From an uncultured Pseudorhodobacter sp. (GTDB lineage: Bacteria; Pseudomonadota; Alphaproteobacteria; Rhodobacterales; Rhodobacteraceae), in assembly GCA_937910975.1 (NCBI GenBank), contig CALEMZ010000444.1:1-7622 (forward strand): a stretch of 7,622 nucleotides of DNA, written 5' to 3'. Below are positions 1-6,115 of this stretch, piece after piece (within the stretch, counting starts at the first letter, position 1; each line of letters opens with the position of its first letter). The notes below the pieces were generated by a model. The model was given only the letters and a program-made list of their open reading frames with translations. It searched no databases and was not told where the DNA came from. The translations under genes were made by a program, and so were the position numbers.

Positions 1-321
1 GTCAAAGCAGCCAAACCAGCGCGGCGCGATATTAGGCACGGCATCGTCATAAACCCTGTAAGTCTCGGTCAGCATCGCTGTGCTTTGCGGGGTACGGAAA
101 CAGGCGCGATAACGGATGGGAGAGCTATCGGCGTCAATCCCTTCAAACCCTTCGATCAAAATGGGTTCGGCCACGCCCGCGATAGTAGTCATGCGAATCT
201 CTGCCGCAGGCACGTTGGCCGGAATTTCACGGTAATAGGCGTAAACCTGAAGGTAATAGACGCCCGCGCCTGCCAGTAATGCTGATATCACGATCACACC
301 TGCCAATATCTTGCCGATCAC
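1..321 (-). CDS. DUF6446-like membrane-anchored protein (partial, N-terminal 107 residues)
   Basis: Seen: from a GTG codon at 321-319 an open frame runs without a stop to the window edge, so the C-terminus is missing. Residues 1-20 or so form one hydrophobic segment (start MIGKILAGVIVISALLAG), followed by a short motif LQVYAYY. The rest is soluble and would face the periplasm if the segment is a signal anchor. Two cysteines lie in RACFRTPQS and RWFGCFD. The GTG overlaps the glyQ stop as GTGA, which points to translational coupling. Known: proteins of this look sit between glyQ and glyS in Rhodobacteraceae and belong, from memory, to DUF6446; some have been misnamed histidine kinase. Inferred: glyS should follow beyond the left edge. 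Function is unknown. The coding call is firm because of the overlap, the membrane segment and the recognisable motifs; the family name is less sure. Confidence 0.82.
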   Translation of the reverse strand, partial: MIGKILAGVIVISALLAGAGVYYLQVYAYYREIPANVPAAEIRMTTIAGVAEPILIEGFEGIDADSSPIRYRACFRTPQSTAMLTETYRVYDDAVPNIAPRWFGCFD

Positions 322-1259
322 AGTATTTCCAATTCCAAATTTGCGCCCGCCGCTTCGGTGCGCATGAAAGCATCTGCACAGGCCTTGGCCAAGGTGCGTA
401 CCCGGCCAATATAGGCTTGGCGTTCGGTAACCGAGATCACACCGCGCGCGTCGAGCAGGTTAAACAGATGGCTGGCCTTAATACATTGGTCATAGGCCGG
501 ATGCGCCATGATGATAGCCCGGCCCGCCTTGTCGGCCACCGGGGCCGCAAGCGTGCGCAGGCATTCGGCCTCGGCATCCTTGAAATGCTGAAGCAGCGTG
601 TCGGTATCGGCTTGGTCAAAGTTCCAGCGGCTGTATTCTTGCTCGGTCTGGCGGAACACATCACCGTAGGTCAGCGCAATGGCTGCATCCGGGTCATTAT
701 AGGGCATGTCCATCACGTGATCGACGCCAAGGATATACATCGCCAGCCGTTCCAGCCCATAGGTCAGCTCGCCTGAAACCGGGTGGCAATCATGCCCGCC
801 AACCTGTTGGAAATAGGTGAACTGGCTCACTTCCATGCCATCGCACCACACTTCCCAGCCAAGCCCCCAGGCGCCAAGGGTCGGGCTTTCCCAATCATCC
901 TCGACAAAGCGGATGTCATGCATCGCCATATCAATGCCAATGGCCTCCAGCGAGCCCAGATACAGCGCCTGCAAATCCGGCGGGCTGGGTTTGATCAGCA
1001 CCTGATACTGATAGTAATGCTGCAAGCGGTTCGGGTTCTCGCCATAGCGCCCATCGGTCGGGCGGCGTGAGGGCTGAACGTAAGCCGCCGCCCATGGCTT
1101 TGCGCCAAGGGAGCGCAGCGTGGTCGCCGGGTGAAACGTGCCTGCCCCCACCTCCATGTCATAGGGCTGCATCACGGCGCAGCCCTTGGCCGCCCAATAG
1201 GTCATCAACCGCAAGATGATCTCTTGGAAAGAGCGTGGAGCGTTGAGCTTTTGGGTCAT
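318..1259 (-). CDS. glyQ: Glycine--tRNA ligase alpha subunit
   Basis: GlyQ is the catalytic alpha subunit of the bacterial alpha2beta2 glycyl-tRNA synthetase, which charges tRNA-Gly in the cytoplasm. Seen: 313 residues, close to the E. coli length of about 303. It has the class II aminoacylation core: a motif-2 block around residues 62-78 (QPSRRPTDGRYGENPNR), DIRFVEDDWESPTLGAWGLG at 115-134, FTYFQQVGG at 147-155 and the motif-3 block TYGLERLAMY at 166-175. The open frame extends 26 codons further upstream, but the ATG at 1259-1257 fits family N-termini and has GAGGG at 1269-1265, five bases away. The stop TGA overlaps the GTG of the next gene by four bases, so the two are one operon. The beta subunit gene glyS is not in the window and is expected to the left. 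A sigma70-like promoter candidate lies at 1300-1328. Confidence 0.98.
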   Translation of the reverse strand: MTQKLNAPRSFQEIILRLMTYWAAKGCAVMQPYDMEVGAGTFHPATTLRSLGAKPWAAAYVQPSRRPTDGRYGENPNRLQHYYQYQVLIKPSPPDLQALYLGSLEAIGIDMAMHDIRFVEDDWESPTLGAWGLGWEVWCDGMEVSQFTYFQQVGGHDCHPVSGELTYGLERLAMYILGVDHVMDMPYNDPDAAIALTYGDVFRQTEQEYSRWNFDQADTDTLLQHFKDAEAECLRTLAAPVADKAGRAIIMAHPAYDQCIKASHLFNLLDARGVISVTERQAYIGRVRTLAKACADAFMRTEAAGANLELEIL

Positions 1260-1299
1260 GCTATCCCTCTGGGGCTGGCCGTGGCGATGGGTTGCACTT

Positions 1300-1328
1300 T
1301 CCATAGGCAAAGGGCTGCAAAGGGTCAA
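1300..1328 (-). promoter_or_regulatory. Candidate sigma70-type promoter of glyQ
   Basis: On the minus strand TTGACC (1328-1323) is followed by a 17-base spacer and TATGGA (1305-1300). The -35 matches the consensus at five of six bases; the -10 matches at only three. The predicted start is near 1293, giving a leader of about 34 bases before the glyQ ATG. The metZ promoter candidate in this window has the same form (TTGACG, 17 bases, TATGCG), which supports both. I found no convincing promoter in the opposite direction for the divergent gene at 1451. Confidence 0.5.
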
Positions 1329-1450
1329 TGCGTCCAAGCAGGGGCCACCTCATCGAAATGCCGTCAAAAATGCTTCACACTCTGGTAAATTATGCAAATT
1401 TGTGGTTTCGCAAAGGAATTGAGTTACGACTTCACCGAAACGGGAGCCGC

Positions 1451-3274
1451 ATGCGACATTATCTTTCTCTTTTCGCCCTTATGTTTGTTCTACTATCGGG
1501 CACCGCCGCCACGGCGCAAGACCGTGCCTGGGTACAGATTGAGGCACAACCAACCCTGAACCAAGCGCAAGAACGCGCCCGCGCCTACGCCACCCTCTTT
1601 GGGAATGTTGCAGGTTTTCGGGTGAGTTCGGGCTGGTACGCGATCACTCTTGGCCCCTACACGCCCGATGCGGCACTGGAACGGCTGAATGAGTTGCGGC
1701 GCGATAACCTGATCCCGGCCGACAGCTTTATCGCCGGTGGCGAACAGTTCCGTCAGGCCTTCTGGCCCGTTGGTGCCAACCCAGCAGAGGCCCCGGTAAT
1801 CGGCCTTGCCGACGCGCCTGCCGGGGTAACAGTTGAACCTGTCGAAACCGCCAACCTCGCGCCGCCTGCCCCGGAAATTGCTCCGGAACCTGCCGCAGCA
1901 CTGCCAGCGGCGGCACCCGTCGCTCTGGCCCCAGCAACCGAGCCGGAAGAAACCATCGCCGAGGCACAGCGCAGCGAATCTGCGCTGACCCGCGAGGAGC
2001 GCATGGATTTGCAAACCGCCCTGCAATGGTTCGGCTTTTACGATGCCGCCATTGATGGTGCCTTTGGCCGTGGCACCCGCGCCTCGATGGCGGCCTGGCA
2101 ATCGACAAAGGGCCATGAGCCGACAGGCGTCATGACCACCAGACAACGCGCGCAGATCAGCGCCGAAAAAGCACAGATCATCGCCGAACTAGGGCTGGAA
2201 TACATCACCGAAGAAGAGGCCGGGATCGAGGTGAACCTACCGATGGCGCTGATGGAATTTGACCATTACGAGCCGCCTTTCGTGCATTTCGCCGAGAAAA
2301 ACAACTCTGGCCTGCGTGTGGTGCTGATCTCTGAACCCGGTGACCGTGCCGTCCTGCGCGGGCTTTACGACATCATGCAAACGCTCGAAGTCGTGCCGCC
2401 AAACGGCGAGCGCAGCCTCAGTGAGCGCAGCTTTACCATCGACGCCGCCAATGACCGCGTGGCCTCTCATGCCTTTGCCGAACTCAGCGGCGGGCTGATC
2501 AAAGGCTATCTGCTGATCTGGAAACCGGAGATGGCCGACAAAGCGGCCCGCGCCCGTGCGGCGATTGAGGCCAGCTTCAAAACCATCGGCGGGCGCGCAC
2601 TCGATCCGGGGCTGGTGTCGCTTGATGATGCCCAGCGCCGCAGCTTGATAGCGGGCATGGAAGTGCGCCGGCCCCGCCTGTCACGCAGCGGTTTTTTCGT
2701 CTCAGCCGATGGCGCGGTGCTGACCACGACCGAGGCGCTGCAAAACTGCGGACGCATCACGCTGGACCTCGATATCGAGGCGACGATCACCTTGCAAGAT
2801 ACGGCCAGTGGTGCTGCCCTCCTCATGCCCACCAAACCGCTCGCCCCCCGCCATATCGCTGGGTTTACAGCAGAGGCGCTGCGTATCGGCACTGAAGTGG
2901 CGCTGGCAGGCTATAGCTATGAAGATGCTCTGCCCTCGCCCACACTGACCTTCGGTGCGCTGGAAGATACCAAGGGCCTCAACGGCGAAACCGGAATCGC
3001 GCGGCTTTCGCTTTCCTCTCTGCCCGGTGATGCGGGGGGGCCGGTGCTGGATGGCACAGGGGCCGTGCAAGGCATGATGCTGCCTGCCCGCGTTACCGAT
3101 GGCCGGGTGCTGCCTGCCGAAGTGTCCTTCATCGCCGATGCCGCCAGCCTTTCGGCCATGCTCATCACAGCCGGGATCACCCCGCTGCAGGCCGATCGCG
3201 CCAGTGCCCTGCCTCCCGGTGATCTGACCGATCTGGCGACTTCGCTGACCGTCTTGGTCTCCTGCTGGGAGTAA
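1451..3274 (+). CDS. Secreted SPOR-like/peptidoglycan-binding protein with a trypsin-fold domain lacking the catalytic triad
   Basis: Seen: 607 residues. Signal peptide 1-22 (cleavage likely after ATA), so the protein is periplasmic. Residues about 27-95 look like a SPOR domain (WVQIEAQ near the start; WYAITLGPY at 62-70, then a helix). A Pro/Ala-rich linker covers 110-165. A peptidoglycan-binding type 1 domain covers about 178-238 (LQTALQWFGFYDAAIDGAFGRGTR-like core). Residues 260-400 are an unassigned alpha/beta region. From about 410 to 545 it resembles trypsin-like proteases (SGFFVSADGAVLT, GDAGGPVLD). The catalytic positions read E428 for His, G454 for Asp and A528 for Ser, so it is probably not a protease. 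The only cysteines of the mature protein are C433 and C605. The ATG at 1451 is chosen because the signal peptide starts there and GGGAG lies at 1442-1446; the upstream 41-codon extension is not protein-like. Similar Rhodobacteraceae proteins are annotated as serine protease or peptidoglycan-binding protein. Inferred role: envelope scaffold or binding protein near peptidoglycan. Confidence 0.9.
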   Translation: MRHYLSLFALMFVLLSGTAATAQDRAWVQIEAQPTLNQAQERARAYATLFGNVAGFRVSSGWYAITLGPYTPDAALERLNELRRDNLIPADSFIAGGEQFRQAFWPVGANPAEAPVIGLADAPAGVTVEPVETANLAPPAPEIAPEPAAALPAAAPVALAPATEPEETIAEAQRSESALTREERMDLQTALQWFGFYDAAIDGAFGRGTRASMAAWQSTKGHEPTGVMTTRQRAQISAEKAQIIAELGLEYITEEEAGIEVNLPMALMEFDHYEPPFVHFAEKNNSGLRVVLISEPGDRAVLRGLYDIMQTLEVVPPNGERSLSERSFTIDAANDRVASHAFAELSGGLIKGYLLIWKPEMADKAARARAAIEASFKTIGGRALDPGLVSLDDAQRRSLIAGMEVRRPRLSRSGFFVSADGAVLTTTEALQNCGRITLDLDIEATITLQDTASGAALLMPTKPLAPRHIAGFTAEALRIGTEVALAGYSYEDALPSPTLTFGALEDTKGLNGETGIARLSLSSLPGDAGGPVLDGTGAVQGMMLPARVTDGRVLPAEVSFIADAASLSAMLITAGITPLQADRASALPPGDLTDLATSLTVLVSCWE

Positions 3275-3304
3275 ACCGGCGTTGCATCAGCAGCCAAAGC
3301 GTTT

Positions 3305-3326
3305 CGGGCGATCTGAGGATCGCCCG
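3305..3326. terminator. Hairpin between convergent genes, possible bidirectional terminator
   Basis: CGGGCGATC (3305-3313) and GATCGCCCG (3318-3326) form a perfect 9-bp stem with a TGAG tetraloop. It lies 30 bases after the stop of the plus-strand envelope gene and 7 bases after the stop of trkH on the minus strand. A single GC-rich stem between two convergent genes suits a shared terminator. Neither side has a real T-tract (CTATCCCTC on the plus side, AAACGCTTTG on the minus side), so it could instead be an mRNA 3'-end stabiliser combined with Rho-dependent stopping. Confidence 0.5.
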
Positions 3327-3333
3327 CTATCCC

Positions 3334-4788
3334 TCAGTTCCGCCAGAACCGTGCAAAGAGCAGCACGTAGACCGATAGTAGCTCCAACCGCCCCACCAGC
3401 ATCCCCACAATCATGATCCAACGCGCAAGTGCCGGAAACCCATCCACCGCACCCGTTGGCCCTACCTCTGGGCCAAAGGCCGGGCCCACATTGGCCACCG
3501 CCGTCCAGGCCGACGTGAACGCCGTCTTCATCTCTAGGCCGGTGAATGATAGCGCCACCGCTGCCACACCAAACGTCAGAATAAACAGCGTGAAAAACAC
3601 CACGACCGAGTTTATCACGTCATCATCCACACGCCGTCCGTCATAGCGCACGTCAATCATCGCGGAGGGGCTGTGCAGCCGCCGGATCTGCACTTTGATC
3701 GCCTCAAACAAAATCAGATAACGAAACACCTTCACCGAGCAACCGGTAGACGAAGTACAGCCCCCGATCAGCCCCACCATAATCAATACAACAAAGGGAA
3801 ACGGCCCCCAGGTGGACAGATCGACCGAGGCAAAACCCGTGCCGGAGAAGGTGGAAACAATGTTGAAACTGCTTTCCCGGACCGATTCCAGAAACGGTCG
3901 GTTTAAATGATACATCTCATAACCCGTCACCGCCAAGATCGCGTAGCAATTCCAGCGAATATAGGCCCGCACCTGCGCATCCCGCCACAAGGGCCCAAAA
4001 TTGCCCTGTGCCACCTGCACAAAACGAATAAACGGCAGCGAGGCAAGCATCATGAACACAATCGCCACCAGCTCCATTCTATGCTCAAACTTGGCGAAAG
4101 AAATGTCCGAACTGGAAAACCCACCTGTTGAAACCGTCGTCAACGCGTGGACCACAGAATCAAACCCACTCATCCCCATGGCAAAATAGGAGGCAGCGCA
4201 GGCCACCGTCAGGACGATGTAAATCTGGATCAGTGCCGATGAAATATCCAATGCGCGCGGCAAGATCTTGCCCAACGTGTCAAACCCTTCCGAGCGAAAA
4301 AACTGCATCCCGCCGACTTTCATCACCGGCAAGAAAATCAGGGCCACAATCACGATCCCGAGGCCACCCAGCCATTGCAGAATGCCGCGCCACAGGTTCA
4401 CGCCCGGCGGCAGGTTATCCAGCCCGGTAAATACCGTGGTGCCGGTCGTCGTCATCCCCGACACGGCCTCAAACATCGCATTGGTCAGGCTGGCATCGGG
4501 TGCTCCGAACATGAACGGCAAAGCCCCAAAGGCCGGAAGCGCCACCCATGTTCCCGTCGTCAGCACGAAAGATTGGCGCAGCGTGATCACGTCACCCTTG
4601 CGGGTGCTATTGGCGCAGGACAGTGACAACAGCGCGCCGATAAGGCACGTCACCACCGCCGCCTCCAGAAAGGCCATCCAATTGGCATCCCCAGACAGGT
4701 AATCCAACATCATCGGAAATAGCATCATCGCCCCCAAAGTGGCGATAAGCAGGCCGATGATATATCCCACAGGGCGAAGCTCTAGCAT
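3334..4788 (-). CDS. trkH: TrkH-family potassium uptake protein
   Basis: TrkH is the inner-membrane channel-like subunit of the Trk K+ uptake system; the cytoplasmic TrkA subunit gates it and is not in this window. Seen: 484 residues, the usual family length, hydrophobic throughout. The four pore-loop repeats are visible: MTTTGTTVF at 112-120, TVSTGGFSS at 218-226, TFSGTGFAS at 313-321 and AVANVGPAFG at 430-439, each carrying the filter glycine. The conserved segment GGCTSSTGCSVKVFR lies at 342-356. The open frame continues 36 codons further up to 4896, but the ATG at 4788-4786 (start MLELRPVGY) matches the family N-terminus, and the extension is a structured, repeat-bearing leader. Neither start has a clear Shine-Dalgarno sequence, so the start is a homology-based choice. 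folE2 ends 120 bases upstream on the same strand and may be co-transcribed. Confidence 0.96.
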   Translation of the reverse strand: MLELRPVGYIIGLLIATLGAMMLFPMMLDYLSGDANWMAFLEAAVVTCLIGALLSLSCANSTRKGDVITLRQSFVLTTGTWVALPAFGALPFMFGAPDASLTNAMFEAVSGMTTTGTTVFTGLDNLPPGVNLWRGILQWLGGLGIVIVALIFLPVMKVGGMQFFRSEGFDTLGKILPRALDISSALIQIYIVLTVACAASYFAMGMSGFDSVVHALTTVSTGGFSSSDISFAKFEHRMELVAIVFMMLASLPFIRFVQVAQGNFGPLWRDAQVRAYIRWNCYAILAVTGYEMYHLNRPFLESVRESSFNIVSTFSGTGFASVDLSTWGPFPFVVLIMVGLIGGCTSSTGCSVKVFRYLILFEAIKVQIRRLHSPSAMIDVRYDGRRVDDDVINSVVVFFTLFILTFGVAAVALSFTGLEMKTAFTSAWTAVANVGPAFGPEVGPTGAVDGFPALARWIMIVGMLVGRLELLSVYVLLFARFWRN

Positions 4789-4810
4789 GGCGAAGGCTTG
4801 AATGGCTTCG

Positions 4811-4840
4811 GCCCCTGTGTCAACTGCCCCTGTATCAACG
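4811..4840. repeat. 15-bp tandem duplication in the trkH leader
   Basis: Two adjacent 15-base units (4811-4825 and 4826-4840) agree at 13 of 15 positions. Read on the minus strand they would encode VDTGA twice in the upstream extension of the trkH frame, but they lie ahead of the preferred start. Each unit on that strand has a GTTGAYACAGGGGC core, so a repeated binding site or an expansion by slippage are both possible. Confidence 0.75.
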
Positions 4841-4851
4841 GCGCGGAAGGC

Positions 4852-4882
4852 GGTGCCGATGTGCGAAGCGCAGCACGGCACC
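4852..4882. other. Nested hairpin between folE2 and trkH
   Basis: GGTGCCG (4852-4858) pairs perfectly with CGGCACC (4876-4882). Inside, after a 3x3 internal loop, TGCG (4862-4865) pairs with CGCA (4869-4872) around a 3-base loop. On the minus strand it lies 26 bases after the folE2 stop and 63 bases before the trkH start. There is no T-tract after it, so it is more likely a leader or mRNA-processing structure than a classic intrinsic terminator. Confidence 0.5.
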
Positions 4883-4908
4883 ACCAAATCCATCATCCAA
4901 GGCAGCCG

Positions 4909-5991
4909 CTAACCGACGTGAAACAATGTCGTGAACAGCTTGGGGTCCAGGCTCTCGGCGGCAAAGGTATCGCCGATCGTCAGCACGCTGACCGCGTCAT
5001 GGCTGTGCAGGCTTTCTTGATGGCTGGCCACGATTCGAAAATCCCCAATCCTCGGGTCGGCCTGCAATTGTGCGCAAAAACTGCGCGCCGCATCCTCCAC
5101 GAAAATCGGATGGGCGGCGTTCAATTCGGCAAAGGCCTGTTCATCCTCGCGCTTCACCATCACCTGCGTTTCCGTAGGCACAGCGGCACGGGCAAGGTCG
5201 ATCAGGTCTTCGAACCACAGGCATTTATCACCCACCAACTCCACCGAAATCCGTGCGACAGACCGCTGCGAATGGGGCGTCGCCAACTGCCCGCGCACCC
5301 GCCGCGCATGTTCGGCAAGCTCCAGCGAACAGGGGCAGGTGCTGGAATACACGTAGTCTAGATGCATAATAGTCTTGCGCGCACCGCCAACATCCACCAG
5401 TTCCAGCGCGAAATCATAATACTGCCAACCCGAGAGGCCGGAGCGCAGGCTTTCGATCTTCATCGGGAAAGAAAACCGCATCTGAATGCGCGCGTCAAAA
5501 CTATCCAGATCGCGCTTGTAATCCTCCAGCGCACGCTCGATCACCTTGTAACTGAAAGACTTTTCCGCATAGGCATAGAATGACCGCATGATGCGGCTCA
5601 TGTTGATGCCTTTCTTTTCCGCCTCAAGGCTCACTGAGCCTGTCACCGATGTTTCCAGCATCACATCCGCCCCGCCACGCAGATGATAACGGATCGGTAG
5701 ACGAAAATTGGAAATCCCCACGTGCTGGATCAACGTGCGCTCGCCCTTGATCAGGCTGGAAGGGCCGTTCTGCAAATCCGGCAGGCTGGCCTTATATGCC
5801 GCATCTGGCTTGAAATCGCCCGGATAGTCCGTGCGCAGCTCCGCGTAGCCATCGCCAACCAGCGCCTGCGGATCCAGTCTGGCTAAATCTGCAGCCGACA
5901 CTTTGGCCGCCCATTGCCGCAAAACGGCAAGCGCCGCCTCAGCCTCCGCAAGGCTTGGCGTGGTGTCCACCTCTGTTGCGTGGATATTCAT
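4909..5991 (-). CDS. folE2: GTP cyclohydrolase IB (FolE2)
   Basis: FolE2 converts GTP to 7,8-dihydroneopterin triphosphate, the first step of tetrahydrofolate synthesis and also the entry to queuosine precursors. Unlike FolE it does not strictly depend on zinc. Seen: 360 residues with family signatures: QHVGISNFRLP (89-99), MSRIMRSF (131-138), SSTCPCSLELAEH with C219 and C221 (216-228), and PHSQRS with H240 (239-244). In the family the first Cys and the His of these motifs bind the metal. The ATG at 5991-5989 is preceded by GGAGG at 6004-6000, eight bases away, the best ribosome binding site in the window; an upstream in-frame ATG overlaps that site and is unlikely to be used. The gap to metZ upstream is 124 bases. 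In other bacteria folE2 is often under Zur control; I see no Zur-like palindrome here, so it may be the constitutive enzyme. Confidence 0.97.
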   Translation of the reverse strand: MNIHATEVDTTPSLAEAEAALAVLRQWAAKVSAADLARLDPQALVGDGYAELRTDYPGDFKPDAAYKASLPDLQNGPSSLIKGERTLIQHVGISNFRLPIRYHLRGGADVMLETSVTGSVSLEAEKKGINMSRIMRSFYAYAEKSFSYKVIERALEDYKRDLDSFDARIQMRFSFPMKIESLRSGLSGWQYYDFALELVDVGGARKTIMHLDYVYSSTCPCSLELAEHARRVRGQLATPHSQRSVARISVELVGDKCLWFEDLIDLARAAVPTETQVMVKREDEQAFAELNAAHPIFVEDAARSFCAQLQADPRIGDFRIVASHQESLHSHDAVSVLTIGDTFAAESLDPKLFTTLFHVG

Positions 5992-6060
5992 GGCACTTTC
6001 CTCCATGGGCAAGGATGTCTGGCACGGCATCCAATGTTGTCGGGCCAAAATAGCGAATGC

Positions 6061-6100
6061 AGCCCCATCCTATCAGGCCTGAGCGCCTTTTGGGATGGCT
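6061..6100 (-). other. Imperfect hairpin in the metZ-folE2 gap
   Basis: On the minus strand, starting 15 bases after the metZ stop, AGCC and ATCCCA (6100-6091) can pair with TAGGAT and GGCT (6072-6061), leaving a two-base bulge. The loop contains the 10-bp palindrome TCAGGCCTGA (6073-6082). There is no T-tract directly after the stem, so use as a metZ terminator is possible but weakly supported. I found no good promoter for folE2 in the 124-base gap, which leaves read-through from metZ open. Confidence 0.3.
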
Positions 6101-6115
6101 TTGTGCGAAACCTAA

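Noticed and set aside
1260..1337. N-terminal extension of glyQ to 1337
   Set aside because: The extra 26 codons do not resemble GlyQ N-termini and would cover the promoter candidate; the internal ATG at 1259 has a good ribosome binding site.
1374..1401. Promoter for the divergent envelope gene (TTCACA followed by an AT-rich TAAATTATGCAAAT stretch)
   Set aside because: No -10-like hexamer falls at a 16-18 base spacing from the -35-like sequence; the AT-rich stretch alone is not enough to support a call.
1493..2146. A 217-codon open frame on the minus strand within the envelope gene
   Set aside because: It has no recognisable domain, while the plus-strand frame has a signal peptide and domains across the same span. 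Shadow frame.
4798..5361. A 187-codon plus-strand frame over the folE2 end and trkH leader
   Set aside because: Its composition is that of an antisense shadow, with no ribosome binding site, and folE2 is clearly the real gene.
6073..6082. 10-bp palindrome TCAGGCCTGA between metZ and folE2 as an operator
   Set aside because: A single short GC-rich palindrome is expected by chance and is not near a recognisable promoter; noted only as part of the possible hairpin.
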